Under the pieces are notes generated by a model. That model was not told the DNA's origin. It saw only the letters and a list, made by a program, of their open reading frames with translations, and did no database searches. A stretch of DNA of 64,000 nt, taken from contig JAFEFF010000174.1 of NCBI GenBank assembly GCA_018240745.1, positions 1-64,000 of the forward strand. The letters run 5' to 3'. The stretch comes from Pseudomonadota bacterium (GTDB lineage Bacteria; Pseudomonadota; Alphaproteobacteria; Reyranellales; Reyranellaceae). Both the position numbers and the translations under genes were made by a program. How positions within the stretch are numbered: position 1 is the first letter of the stretch; every line of letters begins with the position of its first letter. Below are positions 9,238 to 17,460 of the stretch, in pieces.

Positions 9238-10035
9238 TCAGTCGCGGAAGCCCGGATCGATGCGGTCGAGCTTCCTCAGCAACGCCGGCCAATCGAGCAC
9301 GCCGAACGGACGGCGCACCTGCGGCTGGTAATTCTGGTAGGTCGCCTCGACCACGTCGGCCGGGACTTCGATCAGTTTGGTGTTGCAGGACATCGCCGCG
9401 ATCTGTGTCTTGCAGGACAGTTCGAGGCGATGCATGGCATTGAACGCTTCCGGTATCGTCCTGGCCGCGGTGAGCAGGCCATGGTTGCGCAGGATCATGG
9501 CGTTGTTGTCGCCGAGGTCCTCGACCAGCTTCTCGCGGTACTTCGTGTCGATCACCACGCCGTCGAAGTCGTGGTAGCTGATCCTGGCGAAGCGCATCGA
9601 CGTCTGGGTGTTGGGCAACAGCCCGCATTCCATGGTCGACACCGCCATGCCGGCCCAGGTGTGGGTGTGGATCACGCAGTTGACGTCGGGCTTGGCCATG
9701 TGGATCGCGCTGTGGATCACGAAGCCGGCGCGGTTCGCGCCGTAATCGACGCCGCCCACGAACTCGGGCTTGCTGAGGATGTTGCCCTCGTGGTCGATCT
9801 TCAGCAGGCTCGAGGCCGTGATCTCGTCGTACAGCAGGCCGTAGGCGTTGATCAGGAAGTGATCGGGCTCGCCCGGCACGCGCATTGAGATGTGGTTGGC
9901 GATCAGGTCCGTCATCTCGTAGAGGTCCATCAGCCGATAGCAGGCGGCGAGATCGACGCGAGCCTGCCATTCCTCGGGCGACACCCTGGAACGAAGGTTG
10001 GCGACCTTCCCGGTCTTCAGCGCATGCACAGTCAT
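9238..10035 (-). CDS. Class II aldolase/adducin family protein
   Basis: A 265-residue protein of the class II aldolase/adducin fold. Metal-binding histidines are seen in CVIHTHTWAG and the conserved ILRNHGLLTAA lies near residue 180. Enzymes of this family (L-fuculose- or L-ribulose-phosphate aldolases or epimerases, and decarboxylases) act on sugar phosphates or related hydroxy acids with a divalent metal. This branch is usually annotated only at family level. It is the first gene of a pair with the ABC exporter directly downstream. Confidence 0.86.
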   Translation of the reverse strand: MTVHALKTGKVANLRSRVSPEEWQARVDLAACYRLMDLYEMTDLIANHISMRVPGEPDHFLINAYGLLYDEITASSLLKIDHEGNILSKPEFVGGVDYGANRAGFVIHSAIHMAKPDVNCVIHTHTWAGMAVSTMECGLLPNTQTSMRFARISYHDFDGVVIDTKYREKLVEDLGDNNAMILRNHGLLTAARTIPEAFNAMHRLELSCKTQIAAMSCNTKLIEVPADVVEATYQNYQPQVRRPFGVLDWPALLRKLDRIDPGFRD

Positions 10036-10113
10036 CGGAACGCTCCTGGGCGGTATTCGGTTCCAGACCGTACCGCCCGGTGCGCGCTGTCGTCCAACCG
10101 GTCAGCGCTTGGA

Positions 10114-10611
10114 TCAGCGCCTTTTGGGCGCCCTGGTTTCGGCCGGCAGAGGGTAGGCGGTGGTCGACTTGATGCGCTCCATGGCGAAGCGCGAGGTGAC
10201 GTTCTTGAGCGGCATGGTGTCGATCAGCCGCTTGTAGAACGCATCGTAGGCCTGCATGTTGGGCACCGCGACCCGCAGCATGTAGTCGATGTCGCCGGCC
10301 ATTCGATGGAATTCCATCACCTCCGGCATCGCCGAGATGGTCTGGGCGAAGCGGGCGAGCCAGGCGGTCGAATGATCGCCGGTTTCGACCGACACGAAGA
10401 CCGTCAGGCCCATGCCGACCGCCTCGGGATTGACCAGCGCCACCCTCTTCAGGATCACGCCGGCCTTCTCGAGCCGCTGGATGCGCTTCCAGCACGGGCT
10501 TTGCGACAGCCCGACGCGATGGGCGATCTGCGCCAGCGACAGGCTGGCGTCTTCCTGCAGGAGCGCCACGATCTTGCGATCGATGGCGTCCATCTCCCCC
10601 TGGGTGCTCAT
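10114..10611 (-). CDS. Lrp/AsnC family transcriptional regulator
   Basis: A 165-residue regulator: N-terminal winged helix-turn-helix (about 8-60, LSLAQIAHRVGLSQSPCWKR) and a C-terminal RAM/AsnC ligand-binding domain (about 70-150, VMEFHRMAGDIDYMLRV). Such proteins form octamers that sense amino acids or related metabolites. It lies just upstream of the aldolase/ABC pair in the same direction, with a 78-nt gap, and is a candidate regulator of that pair (inference from position). Confidence 0.9.
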   Translation of the reverse strand: MSTQGEMDAIDRKIVALLQEDASLSLAQIAHRVGLSQSPCWKRIQRLEKAGVILKRVALVNPEAVGMGLTVFVSVETGDHSTAWLARFAQTISAMPEVMEFHRMAGDIDYMLRVAVPNMQAYDAFYKRLIDTMPLKNVTSRFAMERIKSTTAYPLPAETRAPKRR

Positions 10612-10656
10612 GGGCCGTTGCTCATGAGGTCACTTTCGGGCCGGGCGGCCGAAATC

Positions 10657-10884
10657 TCAAGACGGTAGGGATTGCAGCTCGACCGGCTGTCCCAAGCGCG
10701 CGCCCAGCGCGGCCGCGAGGCCCTCGAGGTCGTCGTCCACCGGGCCGGCGTAGCTCGCCAGCCGGCGGTCGGCGCCGTCGAACCAGGAGAGCCGCCAGCG
10801 GCCCTGCTCGCGCACGATACAGCCCTCGACCCGGCCGGCAGCGGCGATGGTCCAGAGGGCGGTTTCGTCGGCGAACAGGGACAT
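10657..10884 (-). CDS. Small hypothetical protein (75 aa)
   Basis: A 75-residue frame beginning MSLFADETALWTIAAAG, acidic at its C-terminal half, without signal peptide or membrane segment. I do not recognise a family. Its codon use has the G/C-rich third positions of the neighbouring genes and it fits neatly between the Lrp regulator and the TAXI gene on the same strand, which favours a real gene. Confidence 0.5.
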   Translation of the reverse strand: MSLFADETALWTIAAAGRVEGCIVREQGRWRLSWFDGADRRLASYAGPVDDDLEGLAAALGARLGQPVELQSLPS

Positions 10885-10993
10885 GGCCCACTGTCATAAG
10901 CGGGCCCGCAATCGGCCTCAATGAAAGCGGTCGTCGATTGCTCCCGGCCGCGCAGCACGAAAATCTCCCGCCGGCGCCGACCGCGGAAGAAAC

Positions 10994-11941
10994 TCACTGA
11001 ATGAGCCTGGCCTCGCGATAGAAGCGCACGACACCCGGCTGCAGCGCATCGAGCGAGCCGATTGCCGCGAGGGTATTGCGCGCCGTCGTCTGCACCGTGT
11101 GCTTGGACGGCATGGCGGCCCGCTCGGCCCGATAGAGCGACCGGGCGAGACGATAGCCGACCCCGTCGTCGAGATCCGGCCGGGCAAGGATGTAGCTCCA
11201 GGCGCCGACCGTGGTGAGCGGCTCATACTGGCCGGGATACATGCCGCCCGGCACCGTGAGTTCGGCGAGAAAAGGATACTTGGCGCGGATCTGGGCGATC
11301 TCCGCCGCCGTCGGCACGATGAAGCGAGCGCCGGCCGGCTGGTTGGTGAGCGCGACGAAGCCCGGCCAGCGATAACCGCTGCCCCACAGCGCGGCGGCCC
11401 GCTGATCGATCACCATGGTCGGACCGTCGGCGAAGCTCTCGGGATAGATCGGCTCGAAGTCGCGATCGATGTCGAGCCCGAGGCCCTGCATCACATAGCG
11501 CGCCTGCACGGCGCTGCCGGTGCCGCGCGGGCTCCAGACGACCGGCCGGCCCACCAGATCGCGGATGCGGTGGTAGCGTGTGTCCGGGCGCACGGCGAAC
11601 ATACCCGGCGTCGAATAGATCACGCTGATGACCCGAAGCTTCGGCTTGTCCGGATGTTCGGACAGCCATTCGTACATGACCTCGCCGCTCACCAGGCCGA
11701 TATCGATGTCGCTCCGCTGCAGCCGATCGGCATTGTCGGTCGCTCCCCCGGTGATGACCGGCTTGATGTCGAGGACCGGGTCGACGCTCTTCAGCGCATC
11801 GACCAGCGCTGCGGCATAGGGCGCGAAACCACCACCTGCAGTCGACGTGCCGAACCGGACTTCCATCGTCTGGGCAAGCGCGGTGGCTGGCGCCAACGAC
11901 ACCACTGGCGCGAAAGAGAGCAGTGTCCGGCGTCGGATCAT
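10994..11941 (-). CDS. TAXI family TRAP transporter solute-binding protein
   Basis: A 315-residue periplasmic binding protein. A signal peptide is evident (MIRRRTLLSFAPVVSLAPATALAQ, split here: twin arginines, then a hydrophobic stretch and an ALAQ cleavage site), followed by VRFGTSTAGGGFAPYAAAL, typical of the TAXI family. The DctQ/DctM membrane partners are not in the window, so it may serve a distant fused permease. It follows the Sox-like operon in the same direction, 60 nt after soxA, and could capture an anionic sulfur or carboxylate ligand (inference). Confidence 0.85.
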   Translation of the reverse strand: MIRRRTLLSFAPVVSLAPATALAQTMEVRFGTSTAGGGFAPYAAALVDALKSVDPVLDIKPVITGGATDNADRLQRSDIDIGLVSGEVMYEWLSEHPDKPKLRVISVIYSTPGMFAVRPDTRYHRIRDLVGRPVVWSPRGTGSAVQARYVMQGLGLDIDRDFEPIYPESFADGPTMVIDQRAAALWGSGYRWPGFVALTNQPAGARFIVPTAAEIAQIRAKYPFLAELTVPGGMYPGQYEPLTTVGAWSYILARPDLDDGVGYRLARSLYRAERAAMPSKHTVQTTARNTLAAIGSLDALQPGVVRFYREARLIQ

Positions 11942-12000
11942 CGCGCCCGCCTCTTAGGGCAAGGCCGCGCGCGGCGTCAATGCGACCTCCCGCGTGTACG

Positions 12001-12777
12001 TCAGGGGCGCACGCCCGGCGCATCCATTGCCATGCCCCGTGCGCGCTCCATCAGGTAGCTCTCGAGCGCCAGATACTCCGCGGCGTCAAAGGGCCAGGCT
12101 TCCGCCCGCGTGCCGACAACGCAGTTTCGCAGCCGGCGCTTCAACGACCCGAGCGCCTGCCACTCCAGGCGATAGATCGGATAGCCGGTCGGATGGCCTT
12201 GCGGGATGGTCGCCCCGGCGAGCTTCTTCCCGGGATTGTCGTCGTGGCAATTGGCGCAGCTGAGATTGAGCTGACCCTGGCGCTGCCGGAAGATCTCGGC
12301 ACCTTTGGCGCGCAGCGCTGCAAGTTGCACGTCGTTCGGCGGCGCGATCGGCTGGCCGCGCGACTGAAGCGCGACGTAGGCCGACAATCCCAGCAGCTCG
12401 TCGCTCTCGGTCGCCAGCGCGGGCGCCTGCTGGTGGTTCGTGCGGCAGAGGTTGATGCGCCCTTCGAGGTCGACCGGCTCGCCGGTTTCGCCAGCAACCG
12501 CTGGATAGCGCGCCGCGACGCCCTTCATGCTGACGGTCGCATGCTGGTGACAGTCCGCACACGACTTGCCGGCCGCGCCCGCCTTCTGGCTCCAGAGGGC
12601 TTCACCCGACTGGACGAACAGCATGGCGGGATTGGCGGTGTCGTCGTCCTGCATCTTCCGCAGCGCCGGGCCCATGTCCTGATAGCCCGAATGGCGGCTA
12701 TCGCCCTGCGCCAGCGCCAACGCCAGCGAGCCCGTGAACACCGCCAGCAGGACGGCCGCCAGCCGCAGGCTCCTCAT
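12001..12777 (-). CDS. soxA: SoxA, diheme c-type cytochrome of the SoxAX complex
   Basis: A 258-residue exported cytochrome with a Sec-type signal peptide (about 1-24). Two CxxCH heme sites are visible, SCADCHQH and SCANCHDD, together with the ligand cysteine in INLCRTNHQ and the active-site cysteine in RRLRNCVVGTRAE near the C-terminus, which in SoxA is the persulfidated heme ligand. With SoxX it covalently attaches a reduced sulfur compound to the SoxYZ carrier in the periplasm. Its ATG overlaps the soxZ stop (ATGA). All key residues are retained, so the protein looks active. Confidence 0.9.
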   Translation of the reverse strand: MRSLRLAAVLLAVFTGSLALALAQGDSRHSGYQDMGPALRKMQDDDTANPAMLFVQSGEALWSQKAGAAGKSCADCHQHATVSMKGVAARYPAVAGETGEPVDLEGRINLCRTNHQQAPALATESDELLGLSAYVALQSRGQPIAPPNDVQLAALRAKGAEIFRQRQGQLNLSCANCHDDNPGKKLAGATIPQGHPTGYPIYRLEWQALGSLKRRLRNCVVGTRAEAWPFDAAEYLALESYLMERARGMAMDAPGVRP

Positions 12778-13094
12778 GTCACCGTGATGGCGACCTGGTG
12801 CTCGGCGACGAAACCCGCGTCGCCGCTCCAGCGGAAGGCGATGATGCCGCTTTCGCTCGCGACGGCCGAGAACGACACGAAGGGATTGGCGGCGATCGCC
12901 GGCGACATCCTCATGCGGAAGATCTCGCGGCCGTTCCACGTCGCGGTGAAGTCCTGGATGATGTTGCGCGGGATGATGCGGCCGTTGGTGCCGGGCCGGT
13001 AGCCGGTCTCCATGACGTGCATGATCAGCGCCTTGATCTCGACGACCTGGCCCTTCTTCGCCGTCCTGGGCGCGTTGACGAGCACGTTGGCCAT
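12774..13094 (-). CDS. soxZ: SoxZ-like sulfur carrier subunit
   Basis: A 106-residue protein lacking a signal peptide, as usual for SoxZ, which is exported with SoxY. Conserved features are the KKGQVVEIKALIMHVMETGYR beta-strand region (given here as KKGQVVEIKALI then HVMETGYR), GRIIPRNII, and the Ig-like segment ending in HQVAITVT. It forms the carrier heterodimer with the SoxY-like protein. Its start overlaps the soxY-like stop by one base (TGATG), and its stop overlaps the soxA start. Confidence 0.88.
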   Translation of the reverse strand: MANVLVNAPRTAKKGQVVEIKALIMHVMETGYRPGTNGRIIPRNIIQDFTATWNGREIFRMRMSPAIAANPFVSFSAVASESGIIAFRWSGDAGFVAEHQVAITVT

Positions 13095-13624
13095 CAGGTG
13101 ACGTCCTCGATGCAGGCCGCGATGGTGACGATCACATCGGTGTGCGCCGACCAGAACTCACCCTTGCTGGTCTCCGCAATTGCCACGACCTTCTGGCTGT
13201 CGGCGAGCTTGATGCGCGTCGCGATCCGCGCCTGCCCGTTGGCCGGCGACAGCCAGGCATTGAAGACGTGTGGCTGCGGGTTCTTCTCGTTGAAGACATG
13301 GATCGCCTTGACGTGATCGTCGTCCGTCATCGGACTGTCGACCTTGACGGTGAGCGGAACGGCGTTGCCGTTCTCGACCAGCGGCGGAATGTCGAGCGTC
13401 ACCCTGCCCTCGCGCAACGGCGCATCGCCGGTCACCTCCCTGATGACGGCCGCCAGCACCTCCGGAGTCGCCTGCGCGGCGAACGGAACGACGGTGACGG
13501 CACCGGCAAGGAAGGAGCGTCGACCAATCGTCGCCCGGAGCGCGGCCGAGGGGCCTGTTTTTCGTCGCCGAACAAAAAGGTCCCTCGACTTCGCTTCGCT
13601 TCGCTCGGGACGACGAGGGGTCAT
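13094..13624 (-). CDS. SoxY-related carrier with AACIE C-terminal arm
   Basis: A 176-residue Tat-exported protein. After a Tat motif (GRRSFLAGA, about residues 35-43) comes a SoxY Ig-like domain with LREGRVTLDIPPLVENGNAV and PMTDDDHVKAIHVF. True SoxY ends in GGCGG, whose cysteine carries the sulfur substrate on a swinging arm; here the C-terminus reads VTIAACIEDVT, so the cysteine is present but the flexible glycines are not. From memory this corresponds to a paralogous group described as SoxY-related with an AACIE arm. The first 30 codons between ATG and the Tat motif are encoded by a repeat element (see 13578-13614). The start lies 1 nt after the soxX stop. Confidence 0.82.
   Translation of the reverse strand: MTPRRPERSEAKSRDLFVRRRKTGPSAALRATIGRRSFLAGAVTVVPFAAQATPEVLAAVIREVTGDAPLREGRVTLDIPPLVENGNAVPLTVKVDSPMTDDDHVKAIHVFNEKNPQPHVFNAWLSPANGQARIATRIKLADSQKVVAIAETSKGEFWSAHTDVIVTIAACIEDVT
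13578..13614. repeat. REP-like repeat copy inside the SoxY-like signal region
   Basis: On the minus strand this reads as CGTCCCGAGCGAAGC followed by GAAGCGAAGTCGAGGGACC and a T-run. It resembles the left arm of the palindrome at 62255-62320 (ATCCCGAGCGTAGCGAGGG). It is translated here as part of the N-region of the SoxY-like Tat signal. Confidence 0.6.
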
Positions 13625-13625
13625 G

Positions 13626-14036
13626 TCACTCCTTGAGGCTCGCGAGATAGGCGACCACATCCTCGATCTGCCCGGCGGTGAGGATGGTCTTGCCCTGGAA
13701 ATTCCTGGCAACCCGCGTCAGGCCGTCCACCCGATAATAGGGCGGCATGATCGTGTCCGGATTCAGACGCGCGGCGTCGACCACGCGCAACCTGAGCTGG
13801 TCCGGCGTCGCGCGCGATCCCGAGCCTGCCAGATTCGGCGCGAGATTACCCTGGAAGCGCTCTTCCGGAATCGGTGCGCTATGGCACAGGAGACAGAGTC
13901 CGACCGAGCGATTGGCGACGATGGCGCGACCGCGCGTGGGATCGCCCGGTTTGCCGGTCAGCGACGGCATCGAATCCTGCTGCGCCGAGGCGAGGCCCGG
14001 CAGCAGGAGCAGCAGCGCACAAAGCATGCGCTTCAT
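13626..14036 (-). CDS. soxX: SoxX, monoheme c-type cytochrome
   Basis: A 136-residue exported cytochrome: signal peptide about 1-18 ending in ASAQ, single heme site LCLLCHSAP, and the axial methionine in NPDTIMPPYYR. The FQGNLAPNLAGSGSR and LTAGQIEDVVAYLASLK segments match SoxX. With SoxA it forms the SoxAX sulfur-compound ligase/oxidase in the periplasm. ATGA overlap with the upstream flavoprotein gene indicates translational coupling. Confidence 0.88.
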   Translation of the reverse strand: MKRMLCALLLLLPGLASAQQDSMPSLTGKPGDPTRGRAIVANRSVGLCLLCHSAPIPEERFQGNLAPNLAGSGSRATPDQLRLRVVDAARLNPDTIMPPYYRVDGLTRVARNFQGKTILTAGQIEDVVAYLASLKE

Positions 14037-15259
14037 GAGAAGAGCTCAGCCGTGAGGGTGCGGAACCACGCTTCGTCGCTCCTGGCCTCGGCGGCCCGCA
14101 CATCCGGCCTGGCGCCGAGCGGGCTGGTGTTGATCGCGCCGGGCAGCGCGGTCAGCAGGCCATTTTCCGGCCGGTACTTGTTGGTCTCGACGAAGCCCCA
14201 GTCGGGCGCCGCGAGACTGTAGCAAAGATTGTCGAGCTGCGGCTCGTCGGGCGCGCGGTCTCGCAGCCTGGCGACCACCGCTGCAGCACAGACCCTGCCC
14301 TGCACCGCCGCCGCGTGCGCGGCCTTGGGCATGGCGCCCATCAGTGCCGCATCGCCCAACACGTGGATGCCGGGCTGCAGGGTCGATTCAAAGGCCACCG
14401 GCTCGATCGGGCACCAGCCGGTGCGATCGGCGACGCCGGCGTGGGCGGCGATGTCGGCAGCCTTCTGCGGCGGGATGATGTTGGCGACCGCGGCCTTGTA
14501 GTCCTCGAAGTCGGTCTTGACCGTCATCGTCGCCGGATCGACCGATGTCACGTTGCCGGCGGCGCTGAGCGGCACGCGCTCGATCAGGCCAGGGTAGAGC
14601 TGCGGCCATGCCTCTTCGTACAGATGCTGCTTCGAGTAGGTGTCCTTGGCGTCGAGGATCAGCACCTTCGACCGGGGCTTCTTCGCCTTGAGATAGTGCG
14701 CGATCAGGCTCGCGCGCTCGTACGGCGCCGGCGGGCAGCGATAGGGCGTCGCGGGCGCGGCGATCACGACCAGGCCGCCGTCCGGCATCGCCTCGAGCTG
14801 CCGGCGCAGGAGCATCACCTGTGCGCCGCCCGTCCAGGCGTGCGGCATCTTCTCGGCCGCGGTTTCGCTGTAGCCCGCAATCGCGTTCCACTTCATGCCG
14901 ACGCCGGGCGCGATCACCAGCCGGTCGTACGGCAGATTTCCGCCGCCCGCGAGCGCGACCGTCCGCGCCTCCGGATCGGCGGACACGGCCATCTCGGTCA
15001 CCACCCTGATGCCCGCGGCGGCGACGGCGCCGTAGGTGAACGCCTGCTGCGCCGGCTCACGCAGGCCTGCGATCACCGAGTTACTGAACGGCGAGGCGCT
15101 GAAGCTCTTGCCGCCGGTGACGAGCGTGACCTGCAGGTTGGCGTCGAGCTTGCCGACGGCGCGCGCGCAGGCGACGCCGGCAAAGCCGCCGCCCACCACG
15201 ACGACTCTCGCAGCCCCCTGAGCGGAAACGACCGCCGGCGCGAGTCCGGCGGTCGCCAA
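14033..15259 (-). CDS. Flavocytochrome-c sulfide dehydrogenase-type flavoprotein (FccB/SoxF-like)
   Basis: A flavoprotein of about 408 residues with the FAD-binding GGGFAGVACAR near the N-terminus, a second nucleotide-loop region, cysteines in PYRCPPAPYE and TGWCPIEPV, and the C-terminal domain of FCC subunits (NLCYSLAAPDWGFVE). Family members oxidise sulfide or sulfur species, delivering electrons to a c-type cytochrome. The frame contains a Tat motif (SRRTVLKLL) just upstream of the given start, but no ATG or GTG occurs between the in-frame stop at 15305-15307 and the Tat motif. The TTG at 15259 would remove the arginines, so the true start is probably non-standard around 15289-15298. Its stop overlaps the soxX start. 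Confidence 0.83.
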   Translation of the reverse strand: MATAGLAPAVVSAQGAARVVVVGGGFAGVACARAVGKLDANLQVTLVTGGKSFSASPFSNSVIAGLREPAQQAFTYGAVAAAGIRVVTEMAVSADPEARTVALAGGGNLPYDRLVIAPGVGMKWNAIAGYSETAAEKMPHAWTGGAQVMLLRRQLEAMPDGGLVVIAAPATPYRCPPAPYERASLIAHYLKAKKPRSKVLILDAKDTYSKQHLYEEAWPQLYPGLIERVPLSAAGNVTSVDPATMTVKTDFEDYKAAVANIIPPQKAADIAAHAGVADRTGWCPIEPVAFESTLQPGIHVLGDAALMGAMPKAAHAAAVQGRVCAAAVVARLRDRAPDEPQLDNLCYSLAAPDWGFVETNKYRPENGLLTALPGAINTSPLGARPDVRAAEARSDEAWFRTLTAELFS

Positions 15260-15290
15260 CAGCTTGAGGACGGTACGACGGCTGGCCGTG

Positions 15291-17447
15291 TCAGGCTCCC
15301 TTCTTCAGATCGTTGTTCATCAGCGGCAGGATGCGCACGCGCTTGCCGGTCGCCTTGTGAATCGCATTCAGGACCGCCGGCGCGGCCACCGCAATGGTCG
15401 GCTCGCCGACGCCGCCCCAGAAGCCGCCCGACGGCACCAGCGTCGCCTCGACCCGGGGCATCTCGTCCATGCGCATGACGTTGTAGCTGTCGAAGTTGGT
15501 CTGCTCGACGGCGCCGTCCTTGAGCGTGATCTCGCCATAGAGCGCGGCCGACAGGCCATAGACGAACGAACCGGCGATCTGCCGCTCGACCTGCGCCGGG
15601 TTGACGATGTGGCCCGGGTCGGTGCCGGCGGTGATCTTGTGGATCTTGAGCACGCCGTCGCTGCTCACCGAGACCTCGGCCACGCCCGCGACATAGCTGC
15701 CGTAGCCCATGATCTGCGCGATGCCGTGGAAGTGGCCGGCGGGCAGCGGCTTGCCGTAGCCCGCCTTCTCCGCCGTCGCCTCGAGCACGGCGGCGTACTT
15801 GGGCTTCAGCATCTTGAGGCGAAAGGCGAGTGGATCCTGCCCGGCCGCTTCCGCCAGCTCGTCCATGAAGCATTCCATGTAGACGGCGTTCTGGTTGGTG
15901 TTCACGCCGCGCCAGAATCCCGGCGTGAGGTGCGGGTTGCGCATGGCGTGGTCGATCAGCAGGTTCGGCACGTTGTAGCCGTATGCCGCTTCCGCGCCGC
16001 CGGCCGCGAAGCCCTGGAAGGTCGCGGGATCCATGCCCTTCTGCAGGTTCTGCGGCGCCAGCCCGGCCAGGATCGACTGGCCGGAGATGCGCACATGCAG
16101 GCCGACCAGCTTGCCATCCTTGTCGAGGCCGCCGGTCAGCTTGCACATCGTCGTCGGATGGTAGGTGTCGTGCGTCATGTCCTCTTCGCGCGACCAGATC
16201 AGCTTGACCGGCGTGCCCGGCATCTGCTTCGCCACCAGCACCGCCTGCCGGACATAGTCGGCGCGGCCGCGCCGGCCGAAGCCGGTGCCCAGCATCTGCT
16301 TGTAGACGTCGCACTTGCCGACCGGCAGCTCCGCCGCCTCGGCCGCGGCAGCGAGCGCCGCTTCACCGTTCTGCGTGCCGCACCAAACCTCGCACTTGTC
16401 AGGCGTATAGAGCGCAGTCGCGTTCATCGGCTCCATGTTGGCGTGACTCTGCCACGGGAAGGCATAGACCGCCTCGACCTTCCTGGCCGCGCCGTCGATC
16501 GCCGCCTTCGCGTCACCCGCCTTGTTGCCGACGAAGGCCTCGCTGGCGTCAAGGCCCTCCTTCAGCATGGCGGTGATCTGGTCCTGCTGGATTTCTCCCG
16601 CCTTGCCGATATCCCATTGGACCGGCAGCTTCTCGAGCGCCGTCCTGGCATTCCAGTAGGTGTCGGCGACCACCACGACGGCGTTGCTGTCGATCGACAG
16701 CACTTTCTTCACGCCCGGCATCTTCTCGACCTTGGCGCCATCGAAGCTCTTGAGCTTGCCGCCATGCACCGGGCAGGCATGCACCGCCGCGATCAGCATG
16801 CCGGGCAGGCGCACGTCGATGCCGTAGACCATCTGGCCGGTGAGTTTCGGCAGCGTGTCGAGCCGCTTCAGCGGTTTGCCGGCGATCTTCCAGTCCTTCG
16901 GGTCCTTGAGCGTCACCTCTTTCGGCGGCTCGAGCTTCGCCGCAGCAGCAGCAAGCTGGCCATAGGTCGCCGACTTGCCCGAGCTGTGGGTCACCTTGCT
17001 GTCGGCCGCCTTGCACTCGGCCGCCGGCACCTTCCATTCCGCCGCAGCCGCCGCGATCAGCATCTCGCGCGCGATCGCGCCACCCTCCCGGACATACTGG
17101 TTGCTCTCGCGGATGCCGCGGCTGCCGCCTGTCGAGAAGTTCTTCCAGACGCGGTGGCGGCGCACGTTCTCGCCCGGCGTCGGATACTCGGTCGTGACCT
17201 TCGACCAGTCGCATCCGAGCTCCTCGGCGACGAGCTGGGCGAGGCCGGTCAGCGTGCCCTGCCCCATCTCGGAGCGGGCGATGCGGATCACGACCTTGTC
17301 GTCGGGATGGATCACCACCCAGGCGTTGAGCTCCTGCACCTCGGCGGCTTCGGCCGACGTCCAGGGAAAGGAGAAGCCGAGCGAGAAGCCACCGGCGACG
17401 GCGGTGGCGAGGAAGCCGCGACGGCCGACAGGTGTCTGGATCGTCAT
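15291..17447 (-). CDS. Molybdenum hydroxylase large subunit, isoquinoline 1-oxidoreductase beta-like
   Basis: A 718-residue xanthine-oxidase-family molybdopterin subunit of the IorB/aldehyde dehydrogenase type. It carries a Tat signal (VGRRGFLATAVAGG), indicating a periplasmic enzyme, and Moco-binding segments such as GSRGIRESNQYVREGG, QMLGTGFGRRGRADYV, FWRGVNTNQNAVYMECFMDE and the C-terminal GGFWGGVGEPTI, whose Glu corresponds to the catalytic base. It works with the 2Fe-2S subunit encoded 13 nt upstream. The ATG at 17447 follows AGGGAGGCGC. Position in an operon with Sox-like genes suggests hydroxylation or oxidation of an organosulfur or heterocyclic substrate, electrons leaving through c-type cytochromes (inference). 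Confidence 0.88.
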   Translation of the reverse strand: MTIQTPVGRRGFLATAVAGGFSLGFSFPWTSAEAAEVQELNAWVVIHPDDKVVIRIARSEMGQGTLTGLAQLVAEELGCDWSKVTTEYPTPGENVRRHRVWKNFSTGGSRGIRESNQYVREGGAIAREMLIAAAAAEWKVPAAECKAADSKVTHSSGKSATYGQLAAAAAKLEPPKEVTLKDPKDWKIAGKPLKRLDTLPKLTGQMVYGIDVRLPGMLIAAVHACPVHGGKLKSFDGAKVEKMPGVKKVLSIDSNAVVVVADTYWNARTALEKLPVQWDIGKAGEIQQDQITAMLKEGLDASEAFVGNKAGDAKAAIDGAARKVEAVYAFPWQSHANMEPMNATALYTPDKCEVWCGTQNGEAALAAAAEAAELPVGKCDVYKQMLGTGFGRRGRADYVRQAVLVAKQMPGTPVKLIWSREEDMTHDTYHPTTMCKLTGGLDKDGKLVGLHVRISGQSILAGLAPQNLQKGMDPATFQGFAAGGAEAAYGYNVPNLLIDHAMRNPHLTPGFWRGVNTNQNAVYMECFMDELAEAAGQDPLAFRLKMLKPKYAAVLEATAEKAGYGKPLPAGHFHGIAQIMGYGSYVAGVAEVSVSSDGVLKIHKITAGTDPGHIVNPAQVERQIAGSFVYGLSAALYGEITLKDGAVEQTNFDSYNVMRMDEMPRVEATLVPSGGFWGGVGEPTIAVAAPAVLNAIHKATGKRVRILPLMNNDLKKGA

Positions 17448-17460
17448 GACGCGCCTCCCT

